A DNA stretch of 61,175 nt from a virus: positions 1 through 61,175 of IMG/VR virus record IMGVR_UViG_3300037486_000366; one strand, given 5' to 3'. Below are positions 7,719-15,409 of this stretch, piece by piece. Position 1 is the stretch's first letter. Each line of letters starts with the position of its first letter. The notes beneath the pieces are model-generated. The model was not told the DNA's origin, did not search any database, and saw only the letters and a list, made by a program, of their open reading frames with translations. The translations under genes and the position numbers were made by a program.

Positions 7719-7922
7719 ATGGGAGAAAAAATGAGTAAAGAGGAAATGATGCAGGCAATGGACCAGGCAGCTATACAAGCTGAACAGTTTCTTCGCTCAA
7801 TTCTTGGGGCTGATTGTTCAGCGGAAGACGTGTTGCGATGGTTTAAAAACTGGTACCTTCAGGCCGGTCACAAGCGGTTAGGACGCATCATGGTAAAACT
7901 TTCAAAGGAGTACCAACTGTAA
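7719..7922 (+). CDS. Hypothetical protein (67 aa)
   Basis: A short helical protein beginning MGEKMSKEEMMQAMDQAA, with a Trp/Tyr-containing centre (RWFKNWYLQAGHKRLG). It follows the preceding gene after 3 bp and overlaps the next by one base (TAATG). No family recognised. Confidence 0.65.
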   Translation: MGEKMSKEEMMQAMDQAAIQAEQFLRSILGADCSAEDVLRWFKNWYLQAGHKRLGRIMVKLSKEYQL

Positions 7923-8044
7923 TGGACATTTTAATTGCAGCAATAGCAGGTAAGGTAGTCGCGATAGCTGGGTGTCTTCTGATACTGTCTGGCATCTGTC
8001 ATTTGATCCGGAAGATACGCCATAAGATTGCAAGGGTGAAATAA
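7922..8044 (+). CDS. Single-pass membrane microprotein (40 aa)
   Basis: Residues 2-27 form one hydrophobic segment (ILIAAIAGKVVAIAGCLLIL), followed by a basic tail (RKIRHKIARVK) that should stay in the cytoplasm. Start and stop overlap the neighbouring genes in TAATG junctions and an AAAGGAG lies 10 bp upstream, so translation is credible. Early phage membrane microproteins can inhibit host functions or other phages, but nothing specific can be said. Confidence 0.6.
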   Translation: MDILIAAIAGKVVAIAGCLLILSGICHLIRKIRHKIARVK

Positions 8045-8139
8045 TGAGTAACGATGATCTGACATGGCCAGAGGTCGTGGTTATTTTAATCATTACTGTG
8101 TTTGTTGCTTTTATGGTATTAATCTTAAAGGCACCTTGA
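8044..8139 (+). CDS. Single-pass membrane microprotein (31 aa)
   Basis: A short acidic start (MSNDDLTWPE) precedes one transmembrane segment (VVVILIITVFVAFMVLILK). It begins in a TAATG overlap with the previous membrane microprotein, so the two may be made together. The ribosome binding site is weak (AAGGGTG). Function unknown. Confidence 0.5.
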   Translation: MSNDDLTWPEVVVILIITVFVAFMVLILKAP

Positions 8140-8233
8140 CTATGTAAGAACTATTCTTTTAGTTATGCGCTGGGGTAGCGCGACGGTGAAGTGTAGCAGG
8201 GTGCCTCTTAACAACAGAAAGGAGAATGCAGTT

Positions 8234-8698
8234 ATGGCAAAGCGAAAGATTTTAATTCAGACTGTCGAGACCATTTGGTCATCAGCCGAAGTAGATTTAC
8301 CTGATGAAGCCTTTGAAACTGACCTTCATGAATGGATTCAGTTACACCCCAATGAATGTATGAAAACCACCCTTCATATCCAGAACGTTATTAATTCCAC
8401 AACGAATGCCTTCTATCTCGCGCTTGAAGATGTACAGGCAATAATTTATTCTGAAGATTGCCGCACTCTCGGTCGCATTGAAGACCAAATAATGGAGGAT
8501 TCACGCGATTTGACAATTGACTTGATGGAGAAACTGGAACTAATTCCAACTACTATAGTTACATTCATTGAGGACGTAGATGAGGACCTATTTGCAAAGT
8601 GGAACACTAAGGCAGTTGATGCACTTAACTTTCACTTAGGTCGCCATCAAATACCACCGATAGTTAGGGCATTTGTCCGGGAGAAGGGGGTACTTTAA
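8234..8698 (+). CDS. Hypothetical protein (154 aa)
   Basis: No domain recognised. The sequence is acidic and soluble. The beginning MAKRKILIQTVETIW and the strand-rich start suggest an alpha/beta fold, and the end is IPPIVRAFVREKGVL. I chose the ATG at 8234, which has GAAAGGAGAATGCAGTT before it, over a longer frame from 8165 that lacks a site. It sits in the small-gene cluster after P2, one base before the next ATG. Confidence 0.7.
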   Translation: MAKRKILIQTVETIWSSAEVDLPDEAFETDLHEWIQLHPNECMKTTLHIQNVINSTTNAFYLALEDVQAIIYSEDCRTLGRIEDQIMEDSRDLTIDLMEKLELIPTTIVTFIEDVDEDLFAKWNTKAVDALNFHLGRHQIPPIVRAFVREKGVL

Positions 8699-8875
8699 AT
8701 GGCATTAACATCACATGATGAGGAAGAGAGGGGCGGGGTATCTTGTTTCACTTGCAGTGACGCCCAGTGTAGGGAAACTCAAATCAATATCTACAACATT
8801 TCTCGTGGTATAAGTACGAACATCCCTGTTGATACTTATTTAAAAACTACCGGTTGTGATGAGTGGAGGGAATGA
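8699..8875 (+). CDS. Small cysteine-containing protein (58 aa)
   Basis: Cysteines at 16, 19, 24 and 53 (CFTC, then QCRETQ and GCDEW) could bind a metal. It starts directly after the previous stop and ends in a TGATG overlap with the next gene. Function unknown. Confidence 0.55.
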   Translation: MALTSHDEEERGGVSCFTCSDAQCRETQINIYNISRGISTNIPVDTYLKTTGCDEWRE

Positions 8876-9003
8876 TGACTATGTTTCTTAATCTCCTTGA
8901 AGGATATATTATGTGCTTTGTATACGCCTTCTTTGTGTTTGGCGCGGTGGCAGTGATTGCTCTAGTGACGTGGCTTTATATGCTTATCTTTGAGGCTGAT
9001 TAA
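8875..9003 (+). CDS. Single-pass membrane microprotein (42 aa)
   Basis: A long hydrophobic segment (about residues 11-38, with CFVYAFFVFGAVAVIALVTW) is flanked by an acidic C-terminus (FEAD). GGAGGG precedes the ATG, and both ends overlap neighbours (TGATG, TAATG). It is the third membrane microprotein within 1.1 kb. Function unknown. Confidence 0.55.
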   Translation: MTMFLNLLEGYIMCFVYAFFVFGAVAVIALVTWLYMLIFEAD

Positions 9004-9707
9004 TGGACCGCTGTCTTCAATGCAATTGCACACGAACTGAAGTTACTACTGCTTGTGTTCACATGTCTATTTGTAATAGAGAGGGTGTTCCTCTTGATGG
9101 GTTTAACTGTCCATTTCGCTGGTCAAAAGATAGGTGGGGCAGGCGGGCTCAATGTAGTTTATATAGCAACTGTAATAGAGAAACAGGTAACTTTTTTATA
9201 GGAGGACACAGTTTTATGAGTGAGGAAGAGATTGAACGCACTAGTTCACCGTTCGAATTACCGGGAATAAAAATTCCAACTCCATGGATTATGGCAGTTG
9301 CTGACCTATTAAATCATGGGGCTAACCTTTGTCATGCCATGGGTTTACCGAACAGTACTGCACAGTTAGAGACTATGGCGAAGGTTGTCATGGAAACTAT
9401 TGAATTGGAGGTCGAGCAGACGGGACAGGATCCATTGCTCATCTTAATGCAAAGACTACTAGATACGGGGAACGAGCGGAAAGATACACGTACCTTGATG
9501 GAGGTTTCACCTATTCGTTCTGTAATGTCTGACCGCATTTGGCGGACTACCATGTTACTACATTCACAGATACTTAAGGCAAACCAGTATGGTTGGACAT
9601 TTTATGAGAACATTCACTTGATGCTAGAACAGCGTGAAGCATGGTCACAAGGAGATGTGCTTTGGTTAATTGCTGTAGCCGTAGACTACATTGAAGGAAG
9701 GGTATGA
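9003..9707 (+). CDS. Hypothetical protein with Cys-rich N-terminus (234 aa)
   Basis: The first about 70 residues are Cys/His-rich (RCLQCNC, ACVHMSIC, FNCPF, CSLYSNC), fitting a zinc-binding domain. The remaining about 160 residues are helical and acidic. An AGGAGG-type site lies before an internal ATG at 9216 (MSEEEIERTSS, residue 72), so a shorter product containing only the helical domain may also be made. The helical part has segments such as QLETMAKVVMETIELEVEQ. No family recognised. Confidence 0.65.
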   Translation: MDRCLQCNCTRTEVTTACVHMSICNREGVPLDGFNCPFRWSKDRWGRRAQCSLYSNCNRETGNFFIGGHSFMSEEEIERTSSPFELPGIKIPTPWIMAVADLLNHGANLCHAMGLPNSTAQLETMAKVVMETIELEVEQTGQDPLLILMQRLLDTGNERKDTRTLMEVSPIRSVMSDRIWRTTMLLHSQILKANQYGWTFYENIHLMLEQREAWSQGDVLWLIAVAVDYIEGRV

Positions 9708-9710
9708 TAT

Positions 9711-9827
9711 ATGAAGATACCTAAAGAAGAGTTTAATGAAGAAGAAAAGAGGGAAGAAGAAGAGTGGGAGGAGACAGAGCGGGATGATTCATTCCAACTT
9801 CTTGAGGACAGGGATAGAGAGAATTAG
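9711..9827 (+). CDS. Highly acidic microprotein (38 aa)
   Basis: About half of the residues are Glu or Asp (FNEEEKREEEEWEETERDD). GGAAGGG lies just upstream of the ATG. Very acidic small phage proteins can mimic DNA or bind basic host proteins, but this is only a possibility here. Confidence 0.5.
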   Translation: MKIPKEEFNEEEKREEEEWEETERDDSFQLLEDRDREN

Positions 9828-9839
9828 GGAGGAGAAGTG

Positions 9840-10130
9840 ATGATAAAGACTGCGCAGTTTATAAAACCATGTGTGTGTCGTTCGGTTGGTGAGTGTTGGC
9901 ATAATACCTTCGCAGAACTGACAGCTCTTGATAAAATGGTTGATTCTTTTGCAGAAGAAGTAAAAAGCAAGCTCCGTTCAAAGTGTCTAATGGGATATAC
10001 GGGATGGGACAACCCAGAGCTACAACCACTACTTTTGCAAAAGCTAAAAGAACACATTGAAAGAGAAGGGCAGGAAATAGACGTGGGGGCATTGGCTGCA
10101 ATGTTGTGGAACATGAAGGAGGAGAAGTAA
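9840..10130 (+). CDS. Small phage protein of the GWDNP...VDVGALAAMLWN type (96 aa)
   Basis: The C-terminal half has GYTGWDNPELQPLLLQKLKE and then IDVGALAAMLWNMKEEK. From memory, this signature recurs in many small phage and prophage proteins, where it also appears next to nucleotide-related domains. No function is established for the isolated module. The N-terminus contains a CVCRSVGEC cysteine group. I chose the ATG at 9840; a GTG at 9837 is one codon earlier. It overlaps the next gene by TAATG. Confidence 0.65.
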   Translation: MIKTAQFIKPCVCRSVGECWHNTFAELTALDKMVDSFAEEVKSKLRSKCLMGYTGWDNPELQPLLLQKLKEHIEREGQEIDVGALAAMLWNMKEEK

Positions 10131-10333
10131 TGCCGAAATTCATGATAACCTTCGGACAAAGGCATCCACTAAGAGATAACTGGATAGAGATTGAAGCTCC
10201 TGATGAAGCCTTAGCACGTTTAGAAATTATTTCTGTTATTGGTAAGTATTGGGCGTTTAGTTATGAGGAAGCTTTATTTGAACCAAAATATTTTCCAGGT
10301 GGACGTGTAGGAAAAGTTATTGAGGTAAAATAA
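10130..10333 (+). CDS. Hypothetical protein (67 aa)
   Basis: A compact protein beginning MPKFMITFGQRHPLRDNW, with strands and a central helix (DEALARLEIISVIG). It looks like a small ferredoxin-like alpha/beta fold, as often seen in phage proteins of this size. The start at 10130 has GGAGGAG upstream and overlaps the preceding stop. Function unknown. Confidence 0.65.
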   Translation: MPKFMITFGQRHPLRDNWIEIEAPDEALARLEIISVIGKYWAFSYEEALFEPKYFPGGRVGKVIEVK

Positions 10334-10605
10334 TGACTAGAGTAAATGACCGACGCATAGGAAAAAAGAAGATCTTCAAATTTACCTTTAACTATAAAGG
10401 TGAGATACACGATGTTTATACTCATGGCCTTAATGAGGACGTGGGCTTTGGACAGGCAACATTTAAACTCGCTCAAAAGTTAGGTATTACTGGTTATGCA
10501 TTGCGCTGTTATTTTTTAGGGAAACAGAATTCATACTCGAGTGTTGAGGTTAAGCAAGACGATACTAGAGACAAAAGTAAAGGAACAGGTAATAGAGCTT
10601 GTTAG
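10333..10605 (+). CDS. Hypothetical protein (90 aa)
   Basis: The protein is basic (RRIGKKKIFKFTFNYKG) with an alternating strand pattern in the first 60 residues and a polar tail. It overlaps the previous gene by TAATG and may be coupled to it. No family recognised. Confidence 0.6.
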   Translation: MTRVNDRRIGKKKIFKFTFNYKGEIHDVYTHGLNEDVGFGQATFKLAQKLGITGYALRCYFLGKQNSYSSVEVKQDDTRDKSKGTGNRAC

Positions 10606-10625
10606 CAAAGGAGGTGAAAACGAGA

Positions 10626-10766
10626 ATGAAAGATTGGGTGTGCACTAAATGTGGGCACGAGGTCATGGCTACAGAAAGACCGTCACCTATAAAGTGGTCA
10701 GATGGCCATGTATGTTCATTTGTTGAAGATAAAAAATACACGTTTATTAAACAGGAGGGTAGATGA
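10626..10766 (+). CDS. Rubredoxin-like zinc-ribbon microprotein (46 aa)
   Basis: WVCTKCGHEV (residues 4-13) is a standard zinc knuckle, and Cys30 after DGHV could complete the site, though a fourth Cys is not obvious. A perfect AAAGGAGGTG lies upstream of the ATG, and the gene overlaps the next by ATGA. A nucleic-acid or RNA polymerase-binding role is possible. Nothing more can be said. Confidence 0.65.
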   Translation: MKDWVCTKCGHEVMATERPSPIKWSDGHVCSFVEDKKYTFIKQEGR

Positions 10767-11407
10767 CTAGTTATATTACACAAGAAGTTATCTCAATAAC
10801 TCCAGATAGGCAAGTTCTTGCATTTAAAAATTTACGTAGTGCCCATGCTTCTCTTCTTCAGGAGTACCATAGCTACATTATTGAAAATGAAATTGATTTA
10901 GCAAACAAGTTTTCTAATGATGAATTATGTTCATGGTATCTAAGCCTGAAAGTGAGTCAACGTGAATTCAGTACAACAGAAGACCCACGTAGACTTCCAC
11001 TTGAAATGAGAACAAGTCATGTTCATACTGCACGATATATGTGGCCTATCTTAATAATGCAAGGAAGAAAAACAGTGGAAAAGATACGTCGTGGGGAAAA
11101 GGTTACATCAATAACTGATACAAGTAGACGAAAAAAAGCTGGTCCATGTGTCTATTTCTGTAACTATGAACCTGGTGTAGACAAGGTACTCGACACCATT
11201 TATGTTAAAATGAACCCACAAATAAAGGCTCTCATAAACTTAGCAATAGATAATATTCCCAGCTCTGGATTAGTAGACTTTAAGTTTTATGAGATGATAA
11301 TGAAGTCAGCAGATAAACTAAAAACGCGGCAAAGGCCATGGCTTATATGGCTATACTATAGAACCAAAATATTAAAGTTAGGCTTTATCGAAGAAAGGAG
11401 AGTGTAA
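10763..11407 (+). CDS. Hypothetical protein with C-terminal winged-helix-like module (214 aa)
   Basis: The first about 150 residues are unrecognised. The C-terminal about 45 residues (VDFKFYEMIMKSADKLKTR, then PWLIWLYYRTKILKLGF) resemble the ends of the proteins at 5081-5437 and 12951-13340. The shared pattern is a helix, then I-x2-YYR-x-KI-x3-GF. A DNA- or protein-interaction module is inferred. It is preceded by AACAGGAGGGTAG, overlaps the previous gene by ATGA and the next by one base. Confidence 0.65.
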   Translation: MTSYITQEVISITPDRQVLAFKNLRSAHASLLQEYHSYIIENEIDLANKFSNDELCSWYLSLKVSQREFSTTEDPRRLPLEMRTSHVHTARYMWPILIMQGRKTVEKIRRGEKVTSITDTSRRKKAGPCVYFCNYEPGVDKVLDTIYVKMNPQIKALINLAIDNIPSSGLVDFKFYEMIMKSADKLKTRQRPWLIWLYYRTKILKLGFIEERRV

Positions 11408-11751
11408 TGCCTGAACAGATGTTAGGTGATAAAAAAGTAGAGGTCTCATATCTAAGGTTGCTTGGAATTTATGAAGGTGATGTTCTCGTTGACCCGGAAA
11501 AGAAAAAATATGTTCATGCATTCCTTATTCATTGTGAAACTGTAGAGAAACAAAGGTATATTTGCCCAGTTTATACACAACCAAATCATTATGAGTCAAC
11601 TAAGAAAGCAATAGGCAGGTTAATTCCTTTATTATTTGCAGCATTTGACAAGACTATCGGCCTTGTTAAGGATGAGCATCAGGAAGGGGGAGCAGAAGTT
11701 TCTCCTGTTGTTGAACATGTCTATCAAGAAGAAAATGAGAAGACACATTAA
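11407..11751 (+). CDS. Hypothetical protein (114 aa)
   Basis: No domain recognised. It has a strand-rich first half (YVHAFLIHCETVEKQRYIC) and a polar acidic tail (HVYQEENEKTH). It is the last gene of the P2 transcription unit, followed by promoter P3. GAAAGGAGAGTGTA precedes the ATG. Confidence 0.6.
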   Translation: MPEQMLGDKKVEVSYLRLLGIYEGDVLVDPEKKKYVHAFLIHCETVEKQRYICPVYTQPNHYESTKKAIGRLIPLLFAAFDKTIGLVKDEHQEGGAEVSPVVEHVYQEENEKTH

Positions 11752-11769
11752 GTTCATGCAAAAAAGATT

Positions 11770-11819
11770 GACCTTCGTTAAACTTCGAGGTTTACTTTTT
11801 AAATTATCCGTGATATAAA
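11770..11819 (+). promoter_or_regulatory. Middle promoter P3 of the CTTCG-box family
   Basis: Two CTTCG boxes (from 11772 and 11783) precede TTTACT (11791-11796). After 17 bp comes TATAAA (11814-11819), with CCGTGA before it. It drives the DUF932-like gene at 11876 and probably the following genes. Confidence 0.7.
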
Positions 11820-11875
11820 GGAATTAAATGATAATTTTGATCTATCAACTAAAATGAGAAAGGAGAATGAAGAAG

Positions 11876-12844
11876 ATGGCAGCAAATGTTGAAAGTATGG
11901 CGTACAATGGAGCAGTTCCTTGGCATGGTTTAGGTGTGCCTGTTAAGGAAAACTTAACCCCTGCTGAAATTCTTGTGGCAGCTTCTCTTAACTGGTCGGT
12001 ACGGCGTGAAGGTATAGTTACTTCCGTATCAGGGCAGACGATGCTTGATCATTACGCATTAGTAAGAGATGTAGACAACCAGATTCTTGGTATCTGTGGC
12101 AAAGAATATCAGCCCTTCCAAAACAGTGAGGTGTTTGATTTCTTCACTAAATTCGTTGAGGCCGGTAAAATGGAAATGCATATTGCCGGTTCACTTCTTA
12201 ATGGCAAGTACATTTGGGCACTTGCTAAAATCAAAGATGGACAGTTTAATCTGATGGGCGATGATCCTAATTACTCTTACTTACTTATGGTTTCTCCTCA
12301 CGTATGGGGTAAAGCCATGACGCTTCTATTTACCTCAGTACGAGTGGTATGCTGGAACACTATGAACATGGCATTAAGTAGGATAATTGCTGAACGTTTC
12401 AGGATCCTTCACAATCGTACCTTTCCGGAATTAAAAGCAGCCGCTCAAGATACCATTGAACAGGTGTTAGTTGTGAAAGAGAAATACGCGCAGCAAGCAT
12501 TACTACTTGCACAAGCTAAAGCCGAGAAAGACCAAGCACTTGAATACTTCGCTCGCCTTGTAAGCCCAAAAGCACTTGACAGTTTCAGTAAGATTAGTGA
12601 CCTTAATGAGCTCAATGATAATGCTCGCAGAATTATTTACAACTTTGAAAAAGGTCCGGGGGCAGAGCTTGTATCAGCAAAGGGAACATGGTGGGGCGCA
12701 TTCAATGCAGTCACACGATTTGTCGATCATCAGCAAGGACGATCAGGTCAAGACAAACGTTTGTATGATTCTTGGTTGGGTATAAAGAGCAAGTTGAAAC
12801 ATCAGGCTCTTGATCTTGCAATTGAGTATGCCGAAGCAGCTTAA
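11876..12844 (+). CDS. DUF932-family phage/plasmid-like protein (322 aa)
   Basis: The start MAANVESMAYNGAVPWHGLG is the typical beginning of DUF932 proteins, which are common on phages and plasmids. The central strands and AMTLLFTSVRVVCWNTMNMAL also match the family pattern as I remember it. The biochemical role is unknown; some relatives lie near recombination genes. I start at 11876 (spacing 10 to AAAGGAG) instead of 11867, which is too close to the site. It follows promoter P3 as the first gene, suggesting high expression. Confidence 0.8.
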   Translation: MAANVESMAYNGAVPWHGLGVPVKENLTPAEILVAASLNWSVRREGIVTSVSGQTMLDHYALVRDVDNQILGICGKEYQPFQNSEVFDFFTKFVEAGKMEMHIAGSLLNGKYIWALAKIKDGQFNLMGDDPNYSYLLMVSPHVWGKAMTLLFTSVRVVCWNTMNMALSRIIAERFRILHNRTFPELKAAAQDTIEQVLVVKEKYAQQALLLAQAKAEKDQALEYFARLVSPKALDSFSKISDLNELNDNARRIIYNFEKGPGAELVSAKGTWWGAFNAVTRFVDHQQGRSGQDKRLYDSWLGIKSKLKHQALDLAIEYAEAA

Positions 12845-12950
12845 AGAAAAGGAGGGAAATGACGTAAGTAAAAGATTCGTCATCTTAGCGGCGCGAGGAT
12901 ATGGACTAATAACGCAACATAACAATCTAAAAAAATGGAGGATGTTTAAT

Positions 12951-13340
12951 ATGACAGAAGCAAAGAGCGAGGCAAAGAAGGTTCCTGAGATTCCTAAGAA
13001 AACCAAGGCAGCACCTGATGTTCCTAAAAAGGAAGTGGCAGAAAAACCTAAAAAGGAAAAGGTAGTTAAACCCGTTAAGACAGGCACGAAGTACACCCTG
13101 CTTAAGAATTTTGACCCTGCCGGCGCCGAGAAAATGCCTTTGCAGTGTCGTCAGATTCTTACAATAATTGACGAGGCACCTGGAAAAGCTATCACTAAGG
13201 TTGATTTGCTCGAAAAAATGAAAACCGCCGTAATCACGAGACAGCCGATTGAAAGAATCTTGGCCTTCTATCAGCCAAGAATTATCAGTGGAAAATATGT
13301 TGCAATGGAAGCTATTACCTCTGTTGTAGCACCTGCCTAA
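12951..13340 (+). CDS. Lys/Pro-rich protein with winged-helix-like C-terminus (129 aa)
   Basis: Residues 1-45 are a disordered basic Lys/Pro/Glu tract (VPEIPKKTKAAPDVPKKEV). The C-terminal about 70 residues contain QCRQILTIIDEAPGKAITK and IERILAFYQPRIISG, a winged-helix-like pattern shared with 5081-5437 and 10763-11407. A basic tail plus winged helix suggests a DNA-binding, histone-like or regulatory protein. I chose the ATG at 12951 with GGAGG upstream; the longer frame from 12810 overlaps the previous gene and lacks a site. Confidence 0.7.
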   Translation: MTEAKSEAKKVPEIPKKTKAAPDVPKKEVAEKPKKEKVVKPVKTGTKYTLLKNFDPAGAEKMPLQCRQILTIIDEAPGKAITKVDLLEKMKTAVITRQPIERILAFYQPRIISGKYVAMEAITSVVAPA

Positions 13341-13370
13341 TTAACTTAATAAAATGTTTGTTATATCAAT

Positions 13371-13400
13371 GGCAGGGGGAAAATAAAAATTCTCCCTGCC
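13371..13400 (+). terminator. Hairpin between genes (possible attenuator)
   Basis: GGCAGGGGGA (13371-13380) pairs with TCTCCCTGCC (13391-13400), ten pairs including one G-T, around an A/T-only loop. There is no clear T run after it, so termination may be partial, or it may protect the upstream mRNA. Confidence 0.5.
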
Positions 13401-13423
13401 ACTTGCTTAGAAAGGAGAATGAA

Positions 13424-13876
13424 ATGCAACAATTCCTTCAAAAAGAAATTGACTCCCACCTTGGATATATTGAAAAATTAACCGCCATGGATGATACTGC
13501 AAGGGTAATAGCACAAATAAAAGAAGAAATTGATCCTTCATTAAGCGTCTCATTACACGCTGGTGTTACCCTTACACAAATTCAAGGAATTATGGTAATG
13601 ATTTACCCAAAACATTTTGATGAAGTTAAATCAGTTCTCAAACTATTTGCTTTAAATGGTTTTTATATTAATGGTAAACCAGAGGATTATGCAGAAATAA
13701 GTAGACGTACATGGAGATTAAAATCAAAAGAACATTCTACTCCAGTTAGTATATGTGCTTTTTTCTCTGACTATAAAGAGGGGCAGGGTTGTAAATTTGT
13801 TAAGGTTGGAGTTAAAGAAGCGCCAGTCTATAAGCTCATGTGTGATACAGAGGAGGTGAAAGAAGATGCCGAATAA
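13424..13876 (+). CDS. Hypothetical protein (150 aa)
   Basis: No family recognised. The sequence has a helical start, a strand pair (SVSLHAGVTLTQIQGIMVMIY) and a C-terminal strand region (GQGCKFVKVGVKEAPVYKLM). The ATG at 13424 is preceded by the recurrent GAAAGGAGAATGAA leader. It overlaps the methyltransferase gene by 11 bp. Confidence 0.65.
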   Translation: MQQFLQKEIDSHLGYIEKLTAMDDTARVIAQIKEEIDPSLSVSLHAGVTLTQIQGIMVMIYPKHFDEVKSVLKLFALNGFYINGKPEDYAEISRRTWRLKSKEHSTPVSICAFFSDYKEGQGCKFVKVGVKEAPVYKLMCDTEEVKEDAE

Positions 13877-14666
13877 GTTTGGCAAATCAACAGATAAAAC
13901 ATATCTGTCTTTAGATAATGCCGAGGAGCGAGGTTTTATACACCGTGATTATATTGCTCATTGCTTACGCTGGACTCATATTGTTAAATTTCTCCAGGAA
14001 AAACAACGATATAAGACTGCATATGTAATGGACATAGGTTGTGGACAAGAAGCTCCGTTACTTAAAACACTTTACACCTCTCGTCTTTTACCTTATGTCT
14101 ATTGTGGTGTAGATGTTGGACCTATTAAGATTTTCAATACAATGCCGGCGTTACGGAAATTTGCTTTTAGTGAAGATCATATGGAAGGTATCTTATTAAT
14201 TCCTGAATGTAATATTCTAGAATTAGAACCTCCACCAACATACCAACATGCTCCTGATGTAATTGTAATGTTTGAGGTACTAGAACACAATGAAAAGGAA
14301 ACAGGGGTCAAGATTCTAGAAACCCTGAAAAAATTTGGTGGCCCACAAACAACCTTATTTATATCTACTCCATGTTATGATGGTAAAAACCTTGCTGCAA
14401 ACCATGTATATGAGTGGAGCTATAATGAGTTAGCAGCAGAACTTACAAAACACTTTATTATTGAAAATGTCTGGGGAACGTTTGCATCTATAAGAGATTA
14501 TGATCATAGGTTAGACCAAATATCTATCGACGGTTTATCTGAAATTTTCAGAAGAATGCGAGAATACTATGATGTTAACTACCTTGCGACGATTTTTGCT
14601 CCTCTGTTTCCTGAGCTTAGTCGTAATTGTCTTTGGCAATTGCATTACAAGCACCAGCTTGCTTGA
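13866..14666 (+). CDS. SAM-dependent methyltransferase, class I (266 aa)
   Basis: A Rossmann methyltransferase with the glycine motif VMDIGCGQEAPL near residue 55, an acidic strand end (YCGVDVG) for ribose binding, and the motif IV region DVIVMFEVLEHNEKE. I see no DPPY or PCQ-type DNA methylase motif, so it is more like small-molecule, protein or RNA methyltransferases than a restriction-type enzyme. The substrate is unknown. GGAGGTGAAAGAAG precedes the ATG. Its last 98 bp also encode the signal peptide of the next gene in another frame. Confidence 0.75.
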   Translation: MPNKFGKSTDKTYLSLDNAEERGFIHRDYIAHCLRWTHIVKFLQEKQRYKTAYVMDIGCGQEAPLLKTLYTSRLLPYVYCGVDVGPIKIFNTMPALRKFAFSEDHMEGILLIPECNILELEPPPTYQHAPDVIVMFEVLEHNEKETGVKILETLKKFGGPQTTLFISTPCYDGKNLAANHVYEWSYNELAAELTKHFIIENVWGTFASIRDYDHRLDQISIDGLSEIFRRMREYYDVNYLATIFAPLFPELSRNCLWQLHYKHQLA

Positions 14667-15018
14667 TTTTAAACAGCATAAGTCGCCTACACTTGTAGCT
14701 TCGTGGTATGATTATAGTATCAACAACAGGATGATTAGTAAAACAAGGGCTACCTGTGCTAGTCGTGATTTCCCACGTTATTCTTATTTAATAGTAACTA
14801 ACCTAGATAATGGTAAAAGTGTTAGGTGCTTTGTAAACGATTATATAGAGCATCCTGATCGACACGTTGATCTATCAAGTCATGCCTTTAAACAAATAGC
14901 AAATTTAAAATTAGGATTAATTCAAGTAAAAATAACTGGAGGTAGTGATGCGGGAACTAACACCAATTCAAGAAGTAAAAATAAAACTATTGTATCAGGA
15001 CTCAATAATTCCAACTAA
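14569..15018 (+). CDS. RlpA-like double-psi beta-barrel protein, secreted (149 aa)
   Basis: A basic start and hydrophobic stretch (LRRFLLLCFLSLVVIVFGNC) form a signal peptide. The Cys could be lipidated, although the lipobox is imperfect. The mature part matches RlpA-type barrels: LVASWYDYSINNR, RATCASRDFP, YLIVTNLDNGKSVRCFVND and RHVDLSSHAFKQIA. RlpA-like proteins are peptidoglycan lytic transglycosylases or cell-wall binders. Its place in the nucleotide-metabolism operon is odd. It may act during lysis, weaken the wall, or exclude other phages. The start overlaps the methyltransferase by 98 bp. Confidence 0.75.
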   Translation: MMLTTLRRFLLLCFLSLVVIVFGNCITSTSLLDFKQHKSPTLVASWYDYSINNRMISKTRATCASRDFPRYSYLIVTNLDNGKSVRCFVNDYIEHPDRHVDLSSHAFKQIANLKLGLIQVKITGGSDAGTNTNSRSKNKTIVSGLNNSN

Positions 15019-15409
15019 GTCACGGGAAGGGGATGCGGGGTTTGATGTGTATGCTCTCAAATCAGTGTTGATTTGGCCACAACGATGGTATAAGTTTCCA
15101 TTAGGTTTTGCTATGGAAATTCCACAAGGATGGGTAGCAATGGTAAGTGAACGTTCAGGAATGGCAGCTAATAAAGCATTATTTACTATAGGCAACATCA
15201 TCGACTCAACTTATCGTGGAGAAGTACACGCAATAGTTTATAATGGGGATGAAGCGAATAGATGGCAAATAAATGTAGGAGATAAGATAGCTCAAATCCT
15301 AGTAATCCCCTGTTATACTGGAATTAATTTACGCGTAATGAAACGTTTATCTGAGACAGATCGTGGGGATAAAGGTTTCGGTTCAAGTGATGTGGAGGAT
15401 AAACGATGA
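14948..15409 (+). CDS. dut: dUTP diphosphatase (trimeric dUTPase)
   Basis: Hydrolyses dUTP to dUMP, keeping uracil out of phage DNA. All five family motifs are present: GDAGFDVYAL (1), SERSGMA (2), GNIIDSTYRGEVHAIVYN (3), GDKIAQILVIP (4) and RGDKGFGSSD (5). At about 153 residues it has the standard length. I start at the ATG at 14948, with GGAGGT before it; a GTG one codon earlier is possible. It overlaps the RlpA-like gene by 71 bp and the kinase gene by ATGA. Confidence 0.95.
   Translation: MRELTPIQEVKIKLLYQDSIIPTKSREGDAGFDVYALKSVLIWPQRWYKFPLGFAMEIPQGWVAMVSERSGMAANKALFTIGNIIDSTYRGEVHAIVYNGDEANRWQINVGDKIAQILVIPCYTGINLRVMKRLSETDRGDKGFGSSDVEDKR

Noticed and set aside
8129-8206. tRNA-like element: AGGCACC/GGTGCCT end stem and a GCGC-loop-GCGC arm
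   Set aside because: No T-arm (GGTTCGA...), no anticodon arm and it overlaps the end of a coding microprotein; I treat the pairing as incidental.
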